Below are positions 21,900-31,563 of a DNA stretch of 64,000 nt, one piece after another. The notes below the pieces were generated by a model. The model saw nothing but the letters and a program-made list of their open reading frames with translations, did no database searches and was not told where the DNA came from. The number at the start of each line of letters is the position of its first letter. The first letter of the stretch is position 1. The DNA comes from Streptomyces sp. NBC_00247. GTDB taxonomy: Bacteria > Actinomycetota > Actinomycetes > Streptomycetales > Streptomycetaceae. The stretch lies in assembly GCF_036188265.1 (NCBI RefSeq), contig NZ_CP108093.1, forward strand, positions 1,736,001 to 1,800,000. Direction: 5' to 3'. The translations under genes and the position numbers were made by a program.

Positions 21900-22796
21900 T
21901 CAGTCCCGGGGTGCCCGGGCGAGCTGGCGGGACTGGGCGACGAGCCGGTCCGCGCTGTCCCAGACCTCGGCGTCCTCCTCCAGAAGGCCGCCCGCGAGGT
22001 TGCGTGTGGTGATGGCGACGCGCAGCGGGCCGGGGGCCGGGCGGCAGCGGACGTGGACGGTGAGTTCGACGGTGGGGGTCCACCCCTTGAGGCCGAGCTC
22101 GAACGAGGTCGGCGGCAGCGCGTCGACGGTGAGCAGCACCGAGAGCGGGTCCGGGTCGCGGCCGTCCGCCAGACCGAACCAGCCGCGCATCTCTCCCTTG
22201 CCGGACGGCTTGCCCAGCGCCCAGCCGACCGTCGCGGGGTCGAGCCGGATGTCGAGCCGCTCGGTGATGGCGGAGCTGCCGGGGATCACGTCGCTGCCCG
22301 ACTCGGCCCCCAGGCACTGGTCGTACGGCGGGATGGCGGGCGGGAGCGCGGTGGTGCGGACCTCGCCGGTCAGGGCGTCGAGGTCGCCGTAGGTGGCGAG
22401 CACCCGGATGCGGGCGACCTCGCTGCCGTCCTCGGCGTACTGGTAGAGGGTCGCCTGGCCGGTGGAAAGGGTGCGCCCGGCGCGGACGACCTCGGTACGG
22501 ATGACGGCGGGGCCGGGTACGGAGGCGGTGAGGTAGTGCGCGGTGACCGAGAAGGGGTCGGGGTGCGGCAGCGCGTCGCCCAGCGCGCGGCCCATCAGGG
22601 CCAGCAGGTAGCCGCCGTTGACCGCGTGGATGATGGTCCACCCGGCGGAGAGCTCCGCGTCGTAGACGCCTTCGTCGCGACGGACGACCGCGGTGTCCCG
22701 GTCGAACTCGCTGTCCCCGACGGCCGCCCGCGCGAGGGGCGCGGGTCCCGGGGTCGTCTGCCCGGTCGGTGCCGGGTGCGCTGCTGCCTGTGCCAT
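21900..22796 (-). CDS. Acyl-CoA thioesterase family protein (TesB-like double hotdog)
   Basis: A 298-aa protein with two hotdog halves. The first contains SAGWTIIHAVNGGYLLALMGRAL, DPFSVTAHYLTASVPGPAVI and RTLSTGQATLYQ. The second contains MRGWFGLADGRDPDPLSVLLTVDALPPT (quoted in part: GWFGLADGRDPDPLSVLL) and RNLAGGLLEEDAEVWDSADRLVAQSRQ, matching the TesB end. It likely hydrolyses acyl-CoA thioesters. The ATG at 22796 begins MAQAAAH; an ATG three codons earlier is possible. Confidence 0.85.
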   Translation of the reverse strand: MAQAAAHPAPTGQTTPGPAPLARAAVGDSEFDRDTAVVRRDEGVYDAELSAGWTIIHAVNGGYLLALMGRALGDALPHPDPFSVTAHYLTASVPGPAVIRTEVVRAGRTLSTGQATLYQYAEDGSEVARIRVLATYGDLDALTGEVRTTALPPAIPPYDQCLGAESGSDVIPGSSAITERLDIRLDPATVGWALGKPSGKGEMRGWFGLADGRDPDPLSVLLTVDALPPTSFELGLKGWTPTVELTVHVRCRPAPGPLRVAITTRNLAGGLLEEDAEVWDSADRLVAQSRQLARAPRD

Positions 22797-22817
22797 GCCA
22801 CGCACGCTACACCGACA

Positions 22818-22834
22818 CCTTACTGAGCGGTAGC
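22818..22834. promoter_or_regulatory. Candidate TetR-type operator upstream of the thioesterase gene
   Basis: The sequence cttactgagcggtagc contains the palindromic core tac-tgagcg-gta, 22-38 nt before the start codon at 22796. It resembles the tttactgaatgg string in front of the TetR start at 19485. Whether the same protein binds both is untested. Confidence 0.35.
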
Positions 22835-22869
22835 TTTTTCATGGGGGGAGCGGACGGGCCCCGGCCTCC

Positions 22870-23541
22870 TCAGGTGGCCGCCGCCCCCTCCTCGCCGCTC
22901 GCCGAACGGCGGTTGTACGCGCGCGGCGCCCGCCAGTGGAACCGCATCGCCAGCAGCCGCAGGACGAACCCCGTGACGACCGCGAGGGCCGTGGTCAAGC
23001 CGTTCAGGGCGTCGAACTGGATGCAGAGCGCGACCATGGAGGCGCCGACGAGCGCGGGCACCGCGTACAGGTCCCGGTCCCAGCGCAGCAGCGAGGGCAC
23101 CTCGTTGGCCAGCACGTCCCGCAACACCCCTCCGCCGACCGCCGTGGCGAGGCCGAGCGCGACGGAGGAGGTCAGCCCGAGCCCGTAGTCGTACGCCTTG
23201 GTCGTGCCGCTCACGGCGAAGAGGCCGAGCCCCGCCGCGTCGAAGACGTTGACGCCGACCTGGATGCGCTCGACGTGCGGGTGCAGGAAGAAGACCAGGG
23301 CGGCCGCGATCAGCGGGGTGAGGAAGTAGCCGAGGTCGACGAAGGCGGCCGGCGGCACCGCTCCGATGATCAGGTCACGGAAAATCCCTCCACCCAGCGC
23401 GGTCACCTCGGCGAGAACCGCGATGCCGAAGACGTCGAAGTTCTTGCGTACGGCGAGCAGAGCGCCGGAGATCGCGAAGAAGAAGATCCCGACGACATCG
23501 AGCGCGTGCTGGACGGAGGGAGTGAACAGTTCGGTGAGCAC
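22870..23541 (-). CDS. TRIC-like cation channel family protein (UPF0126)
   Basis: A 223-aa protein of seven hydrophobic segments, built of two repeated halves. Each half carries the family motif: AEVTALGGGIFRDLIIGAVPPA in the first and LATAVGGGVLRDVLANEVPSLL in the second. These GGGxxRD motifs are diagnostic of the prokaryotic trimeric intracellular cation channel (TRIC)-like family, formerly UPF0126. The GTG at 23541 is the only start close to the first helix. Confidence 0.9.
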   Translation of the reverse strand: MLTELFTPSVQHALDVVGIFFFAISGALLAVRKNFDVFGIAVLAEVTALGGGIFRDLIIGAVPPAAFVDLGYFLTPLIAAALVFFLHPHVERIQVGVNVFDAAGLGLFAVSGTTKAYDYGLGLTSSVALGLATAVGGGVLRDVLANEVPSLLRWDRDLYAVPALVGASMVALCIQFDALNGLTTALAVVTGFVLRLLAMRFHWRAPRAYNRRSASGEEGAAAT

Positions 23542-23563
23542 CGGCCAATTGTGCCGGTGCCAG

Positions 23564-23620
23564 GGCCTGTGTCGAGTTCCGGGCCGGCTCACTGATCCGG
23601 CCCGGAACTCGATACGGGCC
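23564..23620 (-). terminator. Strong terminator of the oligopeptide transporter operon
   Basis: tcgagttccgggccgg (23572-23587) is perfectly complementary to ccggcccggaactcga (23597-23612), a 16-bp stem with a 9-nt loop. It lies directly after the last operon gene, with further gggcc/gggcc complementarity flanking. Confidence 0.85.
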
Positions 23621-24907
23621 CTAACCCTTCGGGCCGTCCTCCGTGTCATCGGTGGCCCCGGTGGCCCGCGGAGCGGTGGCCCCGGGCACCTCGGAAGCCT
23701 CGGCCCCGGCCGACGCCCCGGAGGGCTCCGGCTCGGCGGCTGCCTCCGGCGCGGCGGCTGCCTCGGGCGCGGCGGCTGCCGGCGCGGCGGACTTCGGCGT
23801 GGCGGCCACGATCGCCTCGCGCGCCAGGGGCAGAACCTCCTCGCCCGGGGCCTGGTCCGGTGCGTTCTCCGGGTGGTGGCAGGCCACTTGGTGCCCGGTC
23901 CGCAGCGCGATCAGCGGCGGTTCCTGCGTACGGCAGACCTCCGTCGCCTTCCAGCACCGGGTGTGGAAGCGGCAGCCGCTGGGCGGCGAGATCGGCGAGG
24001 GGACGTCACCGGTGAGCAGGATGCGCTCGCTCTTGGCACCCCGGCGCCGGGGGTCCGGGATCGGCACGGCGGAGAGCAGCGCCTTGGTGTACGGGTGCAT
24101 CGGCGCCTTGTAGAGCGACTCGCGGTCGGCGAGCTCCACGATCTTCCCGAGGTACATCACCGCGATCCGGTCCGAGACGTGCCGGACCACCGACAGGTCG
24201 TGCGCGATGATCACATAGGTGAGGCCCAGCTCCTTCTGGAGGTCGTCGAGCAGGTTCACCACCTGCGCCTGGATGGAGACGTCCAGTGCGGAGACGGGTT
24301 CGTCGGCGACGACCAGCTTCGGGTTGAGGGCGAGCGCTCGGGCGATGCCGATGCGCTGGCGCTGCCCGCCGGAGAACTCGTGCGGGTAGCGGTTGTAGTG
24401 CTCGGGGCTCAGTCCCACCAACTGCAGGAGTTCCTGGACCTTCTTCTTCACCCCGCCGTCGGGGGTCACGCCCTGGAGCTTGAACGGCGCCGAGACGATG
24501 GAGCCGACGGTGTGGCGGGGGTTGAGGGAGCCGTACGGGTCCTGGAAGATCATCTGGATGTCGCGGCGCAACGGCCGCATCCCGCTGGTCCCCAGGTCCG
24601 TGATGTCACGGCCCTCGAACTCGATCCTTCCGCCGGTCGGTTCGATCAGCTTGGTGATGACCCGGCCCATGGTCGACTTGCCGCAGCCGGACTCGCCGAC
24701 GACGCCCAGGGTCTCCCCCTTGCGGACCTCGAAGTCGAGACCGTCGACCGCCTTCACCGCGGCCACCTGCCGCTGCAGGATGCCCTTCTTGATCGGGAAG
24801 TGCTTGACCAGGCCCTCGACCTTGAGCAGCACCTCCCGGTCCCCGGCCGCCTTCGCCTGCCGCGGGATGCCGGCCCCGGCCGTGTCCGTCTTCGTCGTCT
24901 CGCTCAC
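23621..24907 (-). CDS. Oligopeptide ABC transporter ATP-binding protein (OppF type)
   Basis: A 428-aa ATPase. Walker A is GESGCGKST, the signature SGGQRQR and Walker [13 protein letters not shown]. The typical Opp/Dpp C-terminal cysteine-containing segment ([17 protein letters not shown]) follows, which in related ATPases binds an Fe-S cluster. It is ~80 residues longer than usual because of an Ala/Glu/Pro-rich tail with repeated APEAAA units. Translation starts at GTG 24907, overlapping the preceding ATPase stop (GTGA), so the two ATPases are coupled. The operon order is permease, binding protein, permease, ATPase, ATPase. Confidence 0.93.
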   Translation of the reverse strand: MSETTKTDTAGAGIPRQAKAAGDREVLLKVEGLVKHFPIKKGILQRQVAAVKAVDGLDFEVRKGETLGVVGESGCGKSTMGRVITKLIEPTGGRIEFEGRDITDLGTSGMRPLRRDIQMIFQDPYGSLNPRHTVGSIVSAPFKLQGVTPDGGVKKKVQELLQLVGLSPEHYNRYPHEFSGGQRQRIGIARALALNPKLVVADEPVSALDVSIQAQVVNLLDDLQKELGLTYVIIAHDLSVVRHVSDRIAVMYLGKIVELADRESLYKAPMHPYTKALLSAVPIPDPRRRGAKSERILLTGDVPSPISPPSGCRFHTRCWKATEVCRTQEPPLIALRTGHQVACHHPENAPDQAPGEEVLPLAREAIVAATPKSAAPAAAAPEAAAAPEAAAEPEPSGASAGAEASEVPGATAPRATGATDDTEDGPKG

Positions 24908-26004
24908 AGCTTCGGCGCAATCTCTTCGGTCCAGATCCGCGTGCGGTCCTCCGGCGAGAGGTGGCAGGCGGAGTAGTGCCCGCCGCCGACCACCTGCAGA
25001 TCGGGCCGCTCGGTACGGGTGATGCCCCCCTTGGGAACGTCCGCGTAGGGGCAGCGCGGGTGGAACGCGCAGCCCGACGGGACGTTGATGAGGCTCGGCG
25101 GCTGGCCCTTGACGGGGACGAGACGCTCGGTCTGCTCCCGGTCGATGCGGGGCATCGAGCCGAGCAGACCCCAGGTGTACGGGTGCTGGGGCTGGGAGAA
25201 GATCGCGTCCACGGGCCCGCGCTCCACGCACCGGCCGCCGTACATCACGAGGACCTGGTCGGCGATCTCGGCGACCACGCCGAGGTCGTGCGTGATGAGG
25301 ACGACGGCGGAGTCGAACTCCTTCTGCAGGTCCCGGATGAGGTCGAGGATCTGCGCCTGCACGGTGACGTCGAGCGCCGTGGTGGGCTCGTCGGCGATGA
25401 GCAGCTGCGGGTTGTTGGAGAGCGCCATCGCGATCATCGCGCGCTGACGCATGCCGCCGGAGAACTCGTGCGGGTAGCTGTCGACGCGCTTGTCCGGCTC
25501 GGGAATGCCCACCCGGTCCAGCAGTTCGACGGCCCGTTTGCGCGCGGCCTTCCTGGTCACGTCGTTGTGGACGCGGTACGCCTCCACGATCTGGTTGCCG
25601 ACCGTGTAGTACGGGTGCATCGCGGACAGCGGGTCCTGGAAGATCATCGCCATGTCCCGGCCGCGCAGCCGGCGGACCTCGTCCGGCGTGGCCCCGATCA
25701 GCTCCTTGCCGTCCAGCCAGATCTCGCCGGACATCCGCACGTTCTTGCCCCGGGCGCCGAGCCGGTGCAGGCCCATGATCGCCAGGGAGGTCACGGACTT
25801 GCCGGAGCCTGACTCGCCCACGATGGAGAGGGTCTGGCCCCTCTCCAGGCGGAAGCTGAGCCCGTCGACGGACTTCACCAGGCCGTCGTCGGTGGGGAAG
25901 TGCACCTTGAGGTCGCGCACTTCGAGGAAGGCGGTCGGCGCCGCCGATCCGGCCTCGGGCACCGGATCGCCCACTGCGGCGCCGGTCTTGGACAGTTCGG
26001 TCAC
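24904..26004 (-). CDS. Oligopeptide ABC transporter ATP-binding protein (OppD type)
   Basis: A 366-aa ATPase. Walker A is GESGSGKSV, the signature SGGMRQR and Walker [13 protein letters not shown]. It ends with the cysteine motif [16 protein letters not shown]. The start GTG at 26004 overlaps the upstream permease stop by a GTGA. It pairs with the OppF-type ATPase to energise peptide uptake. Confidence 0.94.
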   Translation of the reverse strand: MTELSKTGAAVGDPVPEAGSAAPTAFLEVRDLKVHFPTDDGLVKSVDGLSFRLERGQTLSIVGESGSGKSVTSLAIMGLHRLGARGKNVRMSGEIWLDGKELIGATPDEVRRLRGRDMAMIFQDPLSAMHPYYTVGNQIVEAYRVHNDVTRKAARKRAVELLDRVGIPEPDKRVDSYPHEFSGGMRQRAMIAMALSNNPQLLIADEPTTALDVTVQAQILDLIRDLQKEFDSAVVLITHDLGVVAEIADQVLVMYGGRCVERGPVDAIFSQPQHPYTWGLLGSMPRIDREQTERLVPVKGQPPSLINVPSGCAFHPRCPYADVPKGGITRTERPDLQVVGGGHYSACHLSPEDRTRIWTEEIAPKL

Positions 26005-27008
26005 GAGAGCCTCACCCGCGGGTCGGCGGCGGCGTAGAGAAGGTCCACCAGGAGATTGCAGAGCACGACGAAGAACGCGGCGAGCAGAGTGACGCCGAGA
26101 ACCGGCGGCAGGTCGTTGTCGGTGATCGCCTGCACCGCGTACTCGCCGATGCCGTGCAGGGAGAACACCCGCTCGGTGATCAGCGCGCCGCCGAGCAGGA
26201 GGCCGAGGTCCATGCCGAAGACGGTGATGATCGGGGTGAGCGCGGCGCGCAGGCCGTGCCGGGCGACCACCGTGCGCTCGGGCAGGCCCTTGGAGCGGGC
26301 CGTGCGGATGAAGTCCTCGTTCATCGTCTCCAGCATCCCCGAGCGGGTGAGCCGCGCGTAGACGGCGGAGTACAGGAGTGCCAGTGAACACCAGGCGGGA
26401 ACGAGGGTGTTCGCCCACTGCGCCGGGTTCTCGGTGAACGGGACGTACGTCCGGCCGAAGATCGGCCATTGGTAGGTGAAGAGCAGCAGCGCCAGCTGAC
26501 CCGTGAAGAACATGGGCAGCGAGACACCCGCGAGGGCGACGCCCATGAAGGTGCGGTCGAAGAACGAGCCCGGCTTGAGCGCGGAGATCACCCCGACCGT
26601 GACGCCGGAGAGCAGCCAGATCACCGCGGCGCCCGCGGCGAGCGAGAGCGTCACCGGAAGGCGCGAGGTCAGCTCCGGCCAGACCTCGACGTGGTTCTTG
26701 AAGGAGTACCCGAAACACGGCGCACCGCAGTGTGCCGTGGTGGGGCCGAGGTCATAGGTGGCGCCGCCGACGATCCCCTTGATGAAGTGCCAGTACTGGA
26801 CGTAGACGGGCTGGTCCAGACCGAGGTTGTGCTTGACCGCCGCGATGTCCGCGGCCGTGGGGCTCTTGCCGATGTACTGCTGCGCCAGTTGGTCGGGTGT
26901 CTGGCCGGCGAGCCGCGGCAACAGGAAGAAGATGCCAAAGGTGACCGCCGTGACGACCAGCAGCAGGATCACTGCGGCGACAGTCCGGCGGAGGATGTAC
27001 GAGATCAC
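26001..27008 (-). CDS. Oligopeptide ABC transporter permease (OppB type)
   Basis: A 335-aa permease with six helices and a long external loop after helix 1 (residues ~30-115). The N-terminal [20 protein letters not shown] is the conserved OppB start. The cytoplasmic coupling motif is visible: [31 protein letters not shown] (quoted in part: [17 protein letters not shown]). A 14-bp hairpin lies just upstream, between it and the binding-protein gene. Confidence 0.94.
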   Translation of the reverse strand: MISYILRRTVAAVILLLVVTAVTFGIFFLLPRLAGQTPDQLAQQYIGKSPTAADIAAVKHNLGLDQPVYVQYWHFIKGIVGGATYDLGPTTAHCGAPCFGYSFKNHVEVWPELTSRLPVTLSLAAGAAVIWLLSGVTVGVISALKPGSFFDRTFMGVALAGVSLPMFFTGQLALLLFTYQWPIFGRTYVPFTENPAQWANTLVPAWCSLALLYSAVYARLTRSGMLETMNEDFIRTARSKGLPERTVVARHGLRAALTPIITVFGMDLGLLLGGALITERVFSLHGIGEYAVQAITDNDLPPVLGVTLLAAFFVVLCNLLVDLLYAAADPRVRLS

Positions 27009-27021
27009 GGGGATCGGCGCC

Positions 27022-27053
27022 GGTTGCCGCAGGTCGCGAGACCTGCGGCAACC
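27022..27053 (-). terminator. Hairpin between binding-protein and permease genes
   Basis: ggttgccgcaggtc (27022-27035), loop gcga, and its exact complement (27040-27053) lie in the 72-bp gap between the peptide-binding protein gene and the OppB-type gene. Such hairpins cause partial termination or protect the 3' end of the upstream message, giving more binding protein than permease. Confidence 0.75.
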
Positions 27054-27080
27054 AATGCCTTCACCTGCCTTCCGGGGCTG

Positions 27081-28835
27081 CTACTTCTTGGTGGTGCCGA
27101 TGTTGAGGTAGTCGTACTCACCGCTGAAGGCCGACGTGGACACCAGGTTGGTGGCGTACGGCGAGCGGTACAGCAGGACCTTGAAGTAGGTCAGCGGAAC
27201 GAGGACCGCTTCGTCCATGGTCTTCTGGTCGATCTCCGCGTACAGCTTGTTGCGCTCGGCGACGTCGGGCGAGGCGATGGCCTGGGCCAGCTTCGCGTCG
27301 ACTTCCTTGTTCTCCAGCTGCGAGAGGTTGGTGTTGCCGGACTCGCCGATGGCCTTGCTGTTCAGGATCTGCTGGAGGAAGCCGTAGCCGGACGGCCAGT
27401 CGGCACCCCACTGCATCATCATGATGCCGACGTTGTTCTTGGCGTTGAACTGGGGAACGCCCGCGTAGTCGGTGAAGTACTTGCCCGACGGGTACTGCTT
27501 CAGCGAGGCCTCGATGCCGACCTTCTTCAGCGACGCGATGATCGCCGTGGCCGCGTCGACCTCTTCCTGACGGTCGCTGCGCGCGGTGATGTTGGTCGTG
27601 ATCTTGTCGACGCCGCAGGCCTTCAGGTGCTCCTTGGCCTTGGCCTCGTCGCCCTTGTTGCCGTCGCTCGCGTACGCGTCCGCCTTCTCGTAACCGGTGA
27701 TGTCCGGCGGGAGGACGGTGGTGGCGATGTCGCCGCGGATGCTGCCGCCCTCGGCGGTCTGCACGGAGACCTTGTCGATCGCGTACTGCACGGCCTTGCG
27801 GCACTCGACGTTGGTGAACGGCTTCACCTTGGAGTTGATCGCCGCGTAGACGAGACGGCCACCGTAGGTGTTGTCGGTGTTCGCCTTCTTCTTCGGGTCG
27901 CTGACCAGCTGCGCCTGGGTCTGGGTCTCGACACCCTTGCCCTGGAGGTCGATCAGCGTGTCACCGGACTGGAGGTCCTGGTCGATCGTCGACTGGTTGA
28001 CCTTCAGGTTGACGACGATCTTGTCCGGGTACTGCTTGCGCAGCGGGTCGGTCTTCTCGTCCCAGTTCTCGTTGCGCACCAGGACGGCCTGCTTGCCCTC
28101 GGTGTAGCTCTGGAACTTGTACGAGCCCGAGGACACGATCTTCTTGACGTAGTCGACGCCGGTGTCCTTGGCCTGCGGGACCGGCGCGGTCTGCGGCGTG
28201 GCGACCAGGTAGTCGAACTCCTGGAAGGCCTGGTTCAGGTGGAAGACGATCGTGGTGTCGTCCGGCGTCTCGATGGACTTGAGGCCCTCGGCGCTCTTGT
28301 CCTTGTACGGACCCGTGTACTTGTCGCCGCCCTCAAGGAACTGCTGGAAGTAGTTGGGGCCCAGCGAGAGCACGTCACGCGCGAAGTTCGAGCGCTCGAC
28401 GGCGTACTTGACGTCCTTGGACGTGATCGGCGAGCCGTCCTCGTACTTCAGGCCGGCGCGCAGCTTGTACGTCCAGGTCTTGCCGCCGTCGCTCTGGGTG
28501 CCCGGCTCGGAGGCGAGGTCCGGGACGAGCGTGTTGCCCTTCTCGCCGGCGTCCGGCTTGAAGGTCATCAGCGGGCGGGCGTACAGCCGGCTGAAGTTGT
28601 ACATGTACGCGTAGTAGGTGTTCCCCGGGTCGAACGAGTCCGGGACGTCCGACATCGCGTAGGTGACCGTGCCACCCTTGGCGGTGGAGGCGTTGACGAC
28701 ACTCTTCGTCGCGGCGTCCGCGCCGGCGGACTTGGTCCCGCCGTCGCTCTTTCCGTCGTCTGCCTTGCTGCAGCCGGCGAGCAGCAGAGCCACGCTGCCC
28801 AGGGCCGCAACAGCGGCAAGTGATGACCTTCGCAT
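27081..28835 (-). CDS. Oligopeptide-binding lipoprotein (OppA/BldKB type)
   Basis: A 584-aa extracytoplasmic binding protein of cluster C. The signal peptide MRRSSLAAVAALGSVALLL ends in a lipobox (LLAGC), so the Cys is lipidated. The SBP_bac_5 fold includes YAMSDVPDSFDPGNTYYAY and later RKAVQYAIDKV, QWGADWPSGYGFLQQ. It delivers peptides to the flanking permeases. The gene order permease-lipoprotein-permease-ATPase-ATPase is the same as in the bldK locus of S. coelicolor, but this is, from its neighbours, a different locus. ATG 28835 is chosen because the signal peptide starts there; GGAGGGG lies 14 nt upstream. Confidence 0.93.
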   Translation of the reverse strand: MRRSSLAAVAALGSVALLLAGCSKADDGKSDGGTKSAGADAATKSVVNASTAKGGTVTYAMSDVPDSFDPGNTYYAYMYNFSRLYARPLMTFKPDAGEKGNTLVPDLASEPGTQSDGGKTWTYKLRAGLKYEDGSPITSKDVKYAVERSNFARDVLSLGPNYFQQFLEGGDKYTGPYKDKSAEGLKSIETPDDTTIVFHLNQAFQEFDYLVATPQTAPVPQAKDTGVDYVKKIVSSGSYKFQSYTEGKQAVLVRNENWDEKTDPLRKQYPDKIVVNLKVNQSTIDQDLQSGDTLIDLQGKGVETQTQAQLVSDPKKKANTDNTYGGRLVYAAINSKVKPFTNVECRKAVQYAIDKVSVQTAEGGSIRGDIATTVLPPDITGYEKADAYASDGNKGDEAKAKEHLKACGVDKITTNITARSDRQEEVDAATAIIASLKKVGIEASLKQYPSGKYFTDYAGVPQFNAKNNVGIMMMQWGADWPSGYGFLQQILNSKAIGESGNTNLSQLENKEVDAKLAQAIASPDVAERNKLYAEIDQKTMDEAVLVPLTYFKVLLYRSPYATNLVSTSAFSGEYDYLNIGTTKK

Positions 28836-28891
28836 GATGGTCGGAATCCCCTCCATTGTCGGAAACTTGTCGAGATCCACGCGGCCGGAAG

Positions 28892-29923
28892 TCAGCGGCT
28901 GCGCGGATCGAGAGCGTCGCGGAGACCGTCACCGAGCAGGTTGAACGCGAGCACGGTGACGAAGATGGCGAGGCCGGGCACGACCATGTACTGGGGATCG
29001 ATCTGGAAGTAGTCGACCGCCTGGTTGAGCATGCCGCCCCACGACGCCTGGGGCGGCTGGATGCCGACCCCCAGGAAGCTGAGCGAGGCCTCGAAAATGA
29101 TGTTGGTCGGGATCAGCAGCGTCGAGTACACGATGATCGGACCGACCAGGTTGGGCAGCAGCTCCCGGAAGAGGATGTAGGGGCCGCCGGCCCCCATGCC
29201 GCGCGAGGCGTCCACGAACTCGCGCTCGCGCAGGGCCAGTGTCTGTCCCCGGACGATCCGCCCCAGGTAGGGCCAGTTGAAGAAGCCGATGACGAAGATC
29301 AGCACGCTGATGTGCAGCGGCAGTCCGTCGAGCCCGAAGGCGCCGCCCTGCAGGGTCGCGGAGATGGCGATCGCGAACAGCAGGAGCGGGAAGGCGAGGA
29401 AGGTGTCCATCAGGCGGCTGATGACGGAGTCGACCCGCCCGCCGTAGTACCCGGCCACCACGCCGAGGATGGTACCGATGACGTTGGAGAGCACGGTGGC
29501 GCCGAACGCCACCACCAGGGACACCCAGGACCCTTCGAGAATGCGGGCGAGGATGTCACGGCCGAACTTCGGCTCCACACCCAGCGGGTGATCGAGGCTC
29601 ATGCCACCGAACCCGCCCGTGGGCAGCGACGTGCTGCTGTCGATCAGGTCCTGGTGGAAGGCGTTCGGATCGAGACCCAGCAAGGACTGGAGTGGGCGGG
29701 ACAGGGCGGCGATCAGGATCAGCAGGACGACGACGACTCCACCGACGACGGCGATCTTGTCCCGCTTGAAGCGGGTCCAGGCGATCCGTCCGAGCGAACG
29801 CCCCTCGATGTCCTGGGATTTGATCCCCTGGTCGAGCACAGCCTCCGGCTGCGCCCCGGCAGCCGCCCCGGTGGTCTCGATCGGTGCGGTCACAGCGCCC
29901 TGACCCTTCCAGCCGGTGGTCAC
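28892..29923 (-). CDS. Oligopeptide ABC transporter permease (OppC type)
   Basis: A 343-aa permease, first gene of the five-gene operon. A ~45-residue cytoplasmic head (AAAGAQPEAVLDQGIK) precedes AWTRFKRDKIAVVGGVVVVLLILIA, the usual OppC N-terminal region with its first helix (quoted in part: TRFKRDKIAVVGG). The coupling motif is REREFVDASRGMGAGGPYI, and LGVGIQPPQASWGGML is the conserved end. Two starts are possible: GTG 29923 (AAAGG nearby) or GTG 29893 (VTAPIETTG). Confidence 0.93.
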   Translation of the reverse strand: MTTGWKGQGAVTAPIETTGAAAGAQPEAVLDQGIKSQDIEGRSLGRIAWTRFKRDKIAVVGGVVVVLLILIAALSRPLQSLLGLDPNAFHQDLIDSSTSLPTGGFGGMSLDHPLGVEPKFGRDILARILEGSWVSLVVAFGATVLSNVIGTILGVVAGYYGGRVDSVISRLMDTFLAFPLLLFAIAISATLQGGAFGLDGLPLHISVLIFVIGFFNWPYLGRIVRGQTLALREREFVDASRGMGAGGPYILFRELLPNLVGPIIVYSTLLIPTNIIFEASLSFLGVGIQPPQASWGGMLNQAVDYFQIDPQYMVVPGLAIFVTVLAFNLLGDGLRDALDPRSR

Positions 29924-30555
29924 CGGCCTTTGCGATGCCGCTGTCGACGGCTCGCCTTGCTACGAAAAGCCCAGTGCGCGCAGATGATGCGCCCCCGCTG
30001 AGCAGCTGAACTACGACTGTTTACCCATTCATGGAATCGACGACCCCATGCATGTCCCGGGAGTCTTCAGCGTCTACGTGATCAGTAGCCAGAGCTGACG
30101 GGGAATGTATGCGCAACCGTGATGCTGTGCTGGGGATACCGTTATCCGAACACGGGGTTCCATCCCGCGAACAGGCGACGGTCGGCATACAAATGCGCAC
30201 ACCGGCCGACGAGTTCGCCCTTCACCACCCGTAGACCGCCAAGCGGGCATGGCGGACAGTCGGCGCGACCCACGGGAAAAGGTGACACAACGACACCTCC
30301 GGGGACGCGGGCGGCGGCACCCGGAAGGGAACAGCCCTCAGGGGCGCGGCGCGCGCCGTCGCCGGCCGATCGGGCGGGCGAGCGGGCGGCCGATCGGGCG
30401 GGCGAGCCGGGACAGCTTTCGGCGGCACGGCGTCTGAACGCGTCGGAGCGCCGAAGGGCGGCGCGTCTTGTCTCCTGACGGGAACCACCCGCCGGGCCTC
30501 GTCCGGCGGGCCCCGCGTCCTCGGGGGCCGTCCGGCCGCCGGGACGTCACTCCGC
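29924..30555. other. 632-bp non-coding gap upstream of the opp operon
   Basis: This gap must hold the promoter of the minus-strand opp operon. An AT-richer stretch around 30005-30050 reads, on the minus strand, aatgggtaaacagtcgtagt, and could carry -10 elements, but I cannot fix a promoter. Near the other end (30364-30407) is a 20-bp direct repeat. No frame has Streptomyces-like codon use. Confidence 0.4.
30364..30407. repeat. 20-bp direct repeat, period 24 bp
   Basis: ggccgatcgggcgggcgagc occurs at 30364-30383 and again at 30388-30407, separated by gggc. It lies about 150 nt past the stop of the SseB-like gene (minus strand) in the gap before the opp operon. Confidence 0.7.
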
Positions 30556-31344
30556 TCAGTACGCCCCGCGCTGCGGATACCCGTAGCCGCCGGTGATCGG
30601 CGGCTGCACCGGAGCGGCGTGCGCCTCCCGGTCGTAGAACGGGCGGGCGTTGGCGCGCAGCCACATCGCGACCGGGTCGTAGTCGTCGGACATCGCGACC
30701 GTGGAGACGGGAAGCCCCTCCGGGACCGCGCCGATCGTCTGCCCCATCATCGCGCGGGCCGACTCCACCGCGGCCCGGCCGGTGTCGTAGAGGTCGAGCC
30801 CGATGGCGAGGTACGGAGCGCCGAGCGCCGGCTGCACCCAGGCGCGACGCAGCGAGCGGATCGCCGGGGTACGGTGCGCGTTCTGCGAGAGCAACGCGTA
30901 GAACTGCGGGATCTCGATGGCCGGTTCGGAGAGGGTGAGGGGTCCTGCGGGCAGCCGGTCGAGCCCGTTGGCGATCCGGCGCAGATCCAGCCACGGGATG
31001 CCTACGCCGCCGCCGGGGGTGTGCGGGTTGAGCCAGATTCCCCAGTGGTCGGGGAAGAGGGAGCGCGCGATCTCCCGGCCGGTGATCACCTCGTGGGCGC
31101 GGTTCCAGCCACTGGCCGCGAGCTCTTGGGCGGAGGTCACGCAAGGGGCGTAACCGAGGCCGTCCACACCGATGTTGCCGTACTGGGCGTCCGGGGAGCC
31201 GGCCGTGCCGTGCCAGAGCAGCATCCAGACCTGGCCCTCCGAAAGGGCCCTCAGCAACTCCTCGTACGCGTCGAAGCGCCCGGGGGTCACCTGGCGCAGC
31301 ATGTGTTCGACCTGCCCGGCCGCTGCCGTGCCTGACGCACTCAC
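30556..31344 (-). CDS. SseB-family protein (enhanced serine sensitivity type)
   Basis: A 262-aa protein. The N-terminal ~130 residues fit the SseB N-domain (RFDAYEELLRALSEGQVWMLLWHG, VTSAQELAASGW) and the second half fits the SseB C-domain (IPQFYALLSQNAHRTPAIRSL, LGAPYLAIGLDLYD). SseB-like proteins are widespread in Streptomyces, and their biochemical role is unclear. GTG 31344 is chosen after a run without other starts. A second family member lies immediately upstream (31564-32322), so this is a tandem pair. Confidence 0.72.
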   Translation of the reverse strand: MSASGTAAAGQVEHMLRQVTPGRFDAYEELLRALSEGQVWMLLWHGTAGSPDAQYGNIGVDGLGYAPCVTSAQELAASGWNRAHEVITGREIARSLFPDHWGIWLNPHTPGGGVGIPWLDLRRIANGLDRLPAGPLTLSEPAIEIPQFYALLSQNAHRTPAIRSLRRAWVQPALGAPYLAIGLDLYDTGRAAVESARAMMGQTIGAVPEGLPVSTVAMSDDYDPVAMWLRANARPFYDREAHAAPVQPPITGGYGYPQRGAY

Positions 31345-31563
31345 CCTGGGTCCCGCCCCTCGTCGATCCACCGTGTCGCGCGCCGCCCCCGGGCGCGCGG
31401 GAGCGACCTCGCCATCAAACCAGCTTATGCGCCCTTACTGACACCGACTTGACGCCACCGTCCGACATGCCGGACACGGCAGGCCGGTCCCGGGCGGCGA
31501 CCGGGCCACCCGGCAACCGGTCCACGGACTCGGCCCGGCGCCGCGGCCGGTCCGCCCCGGCGG

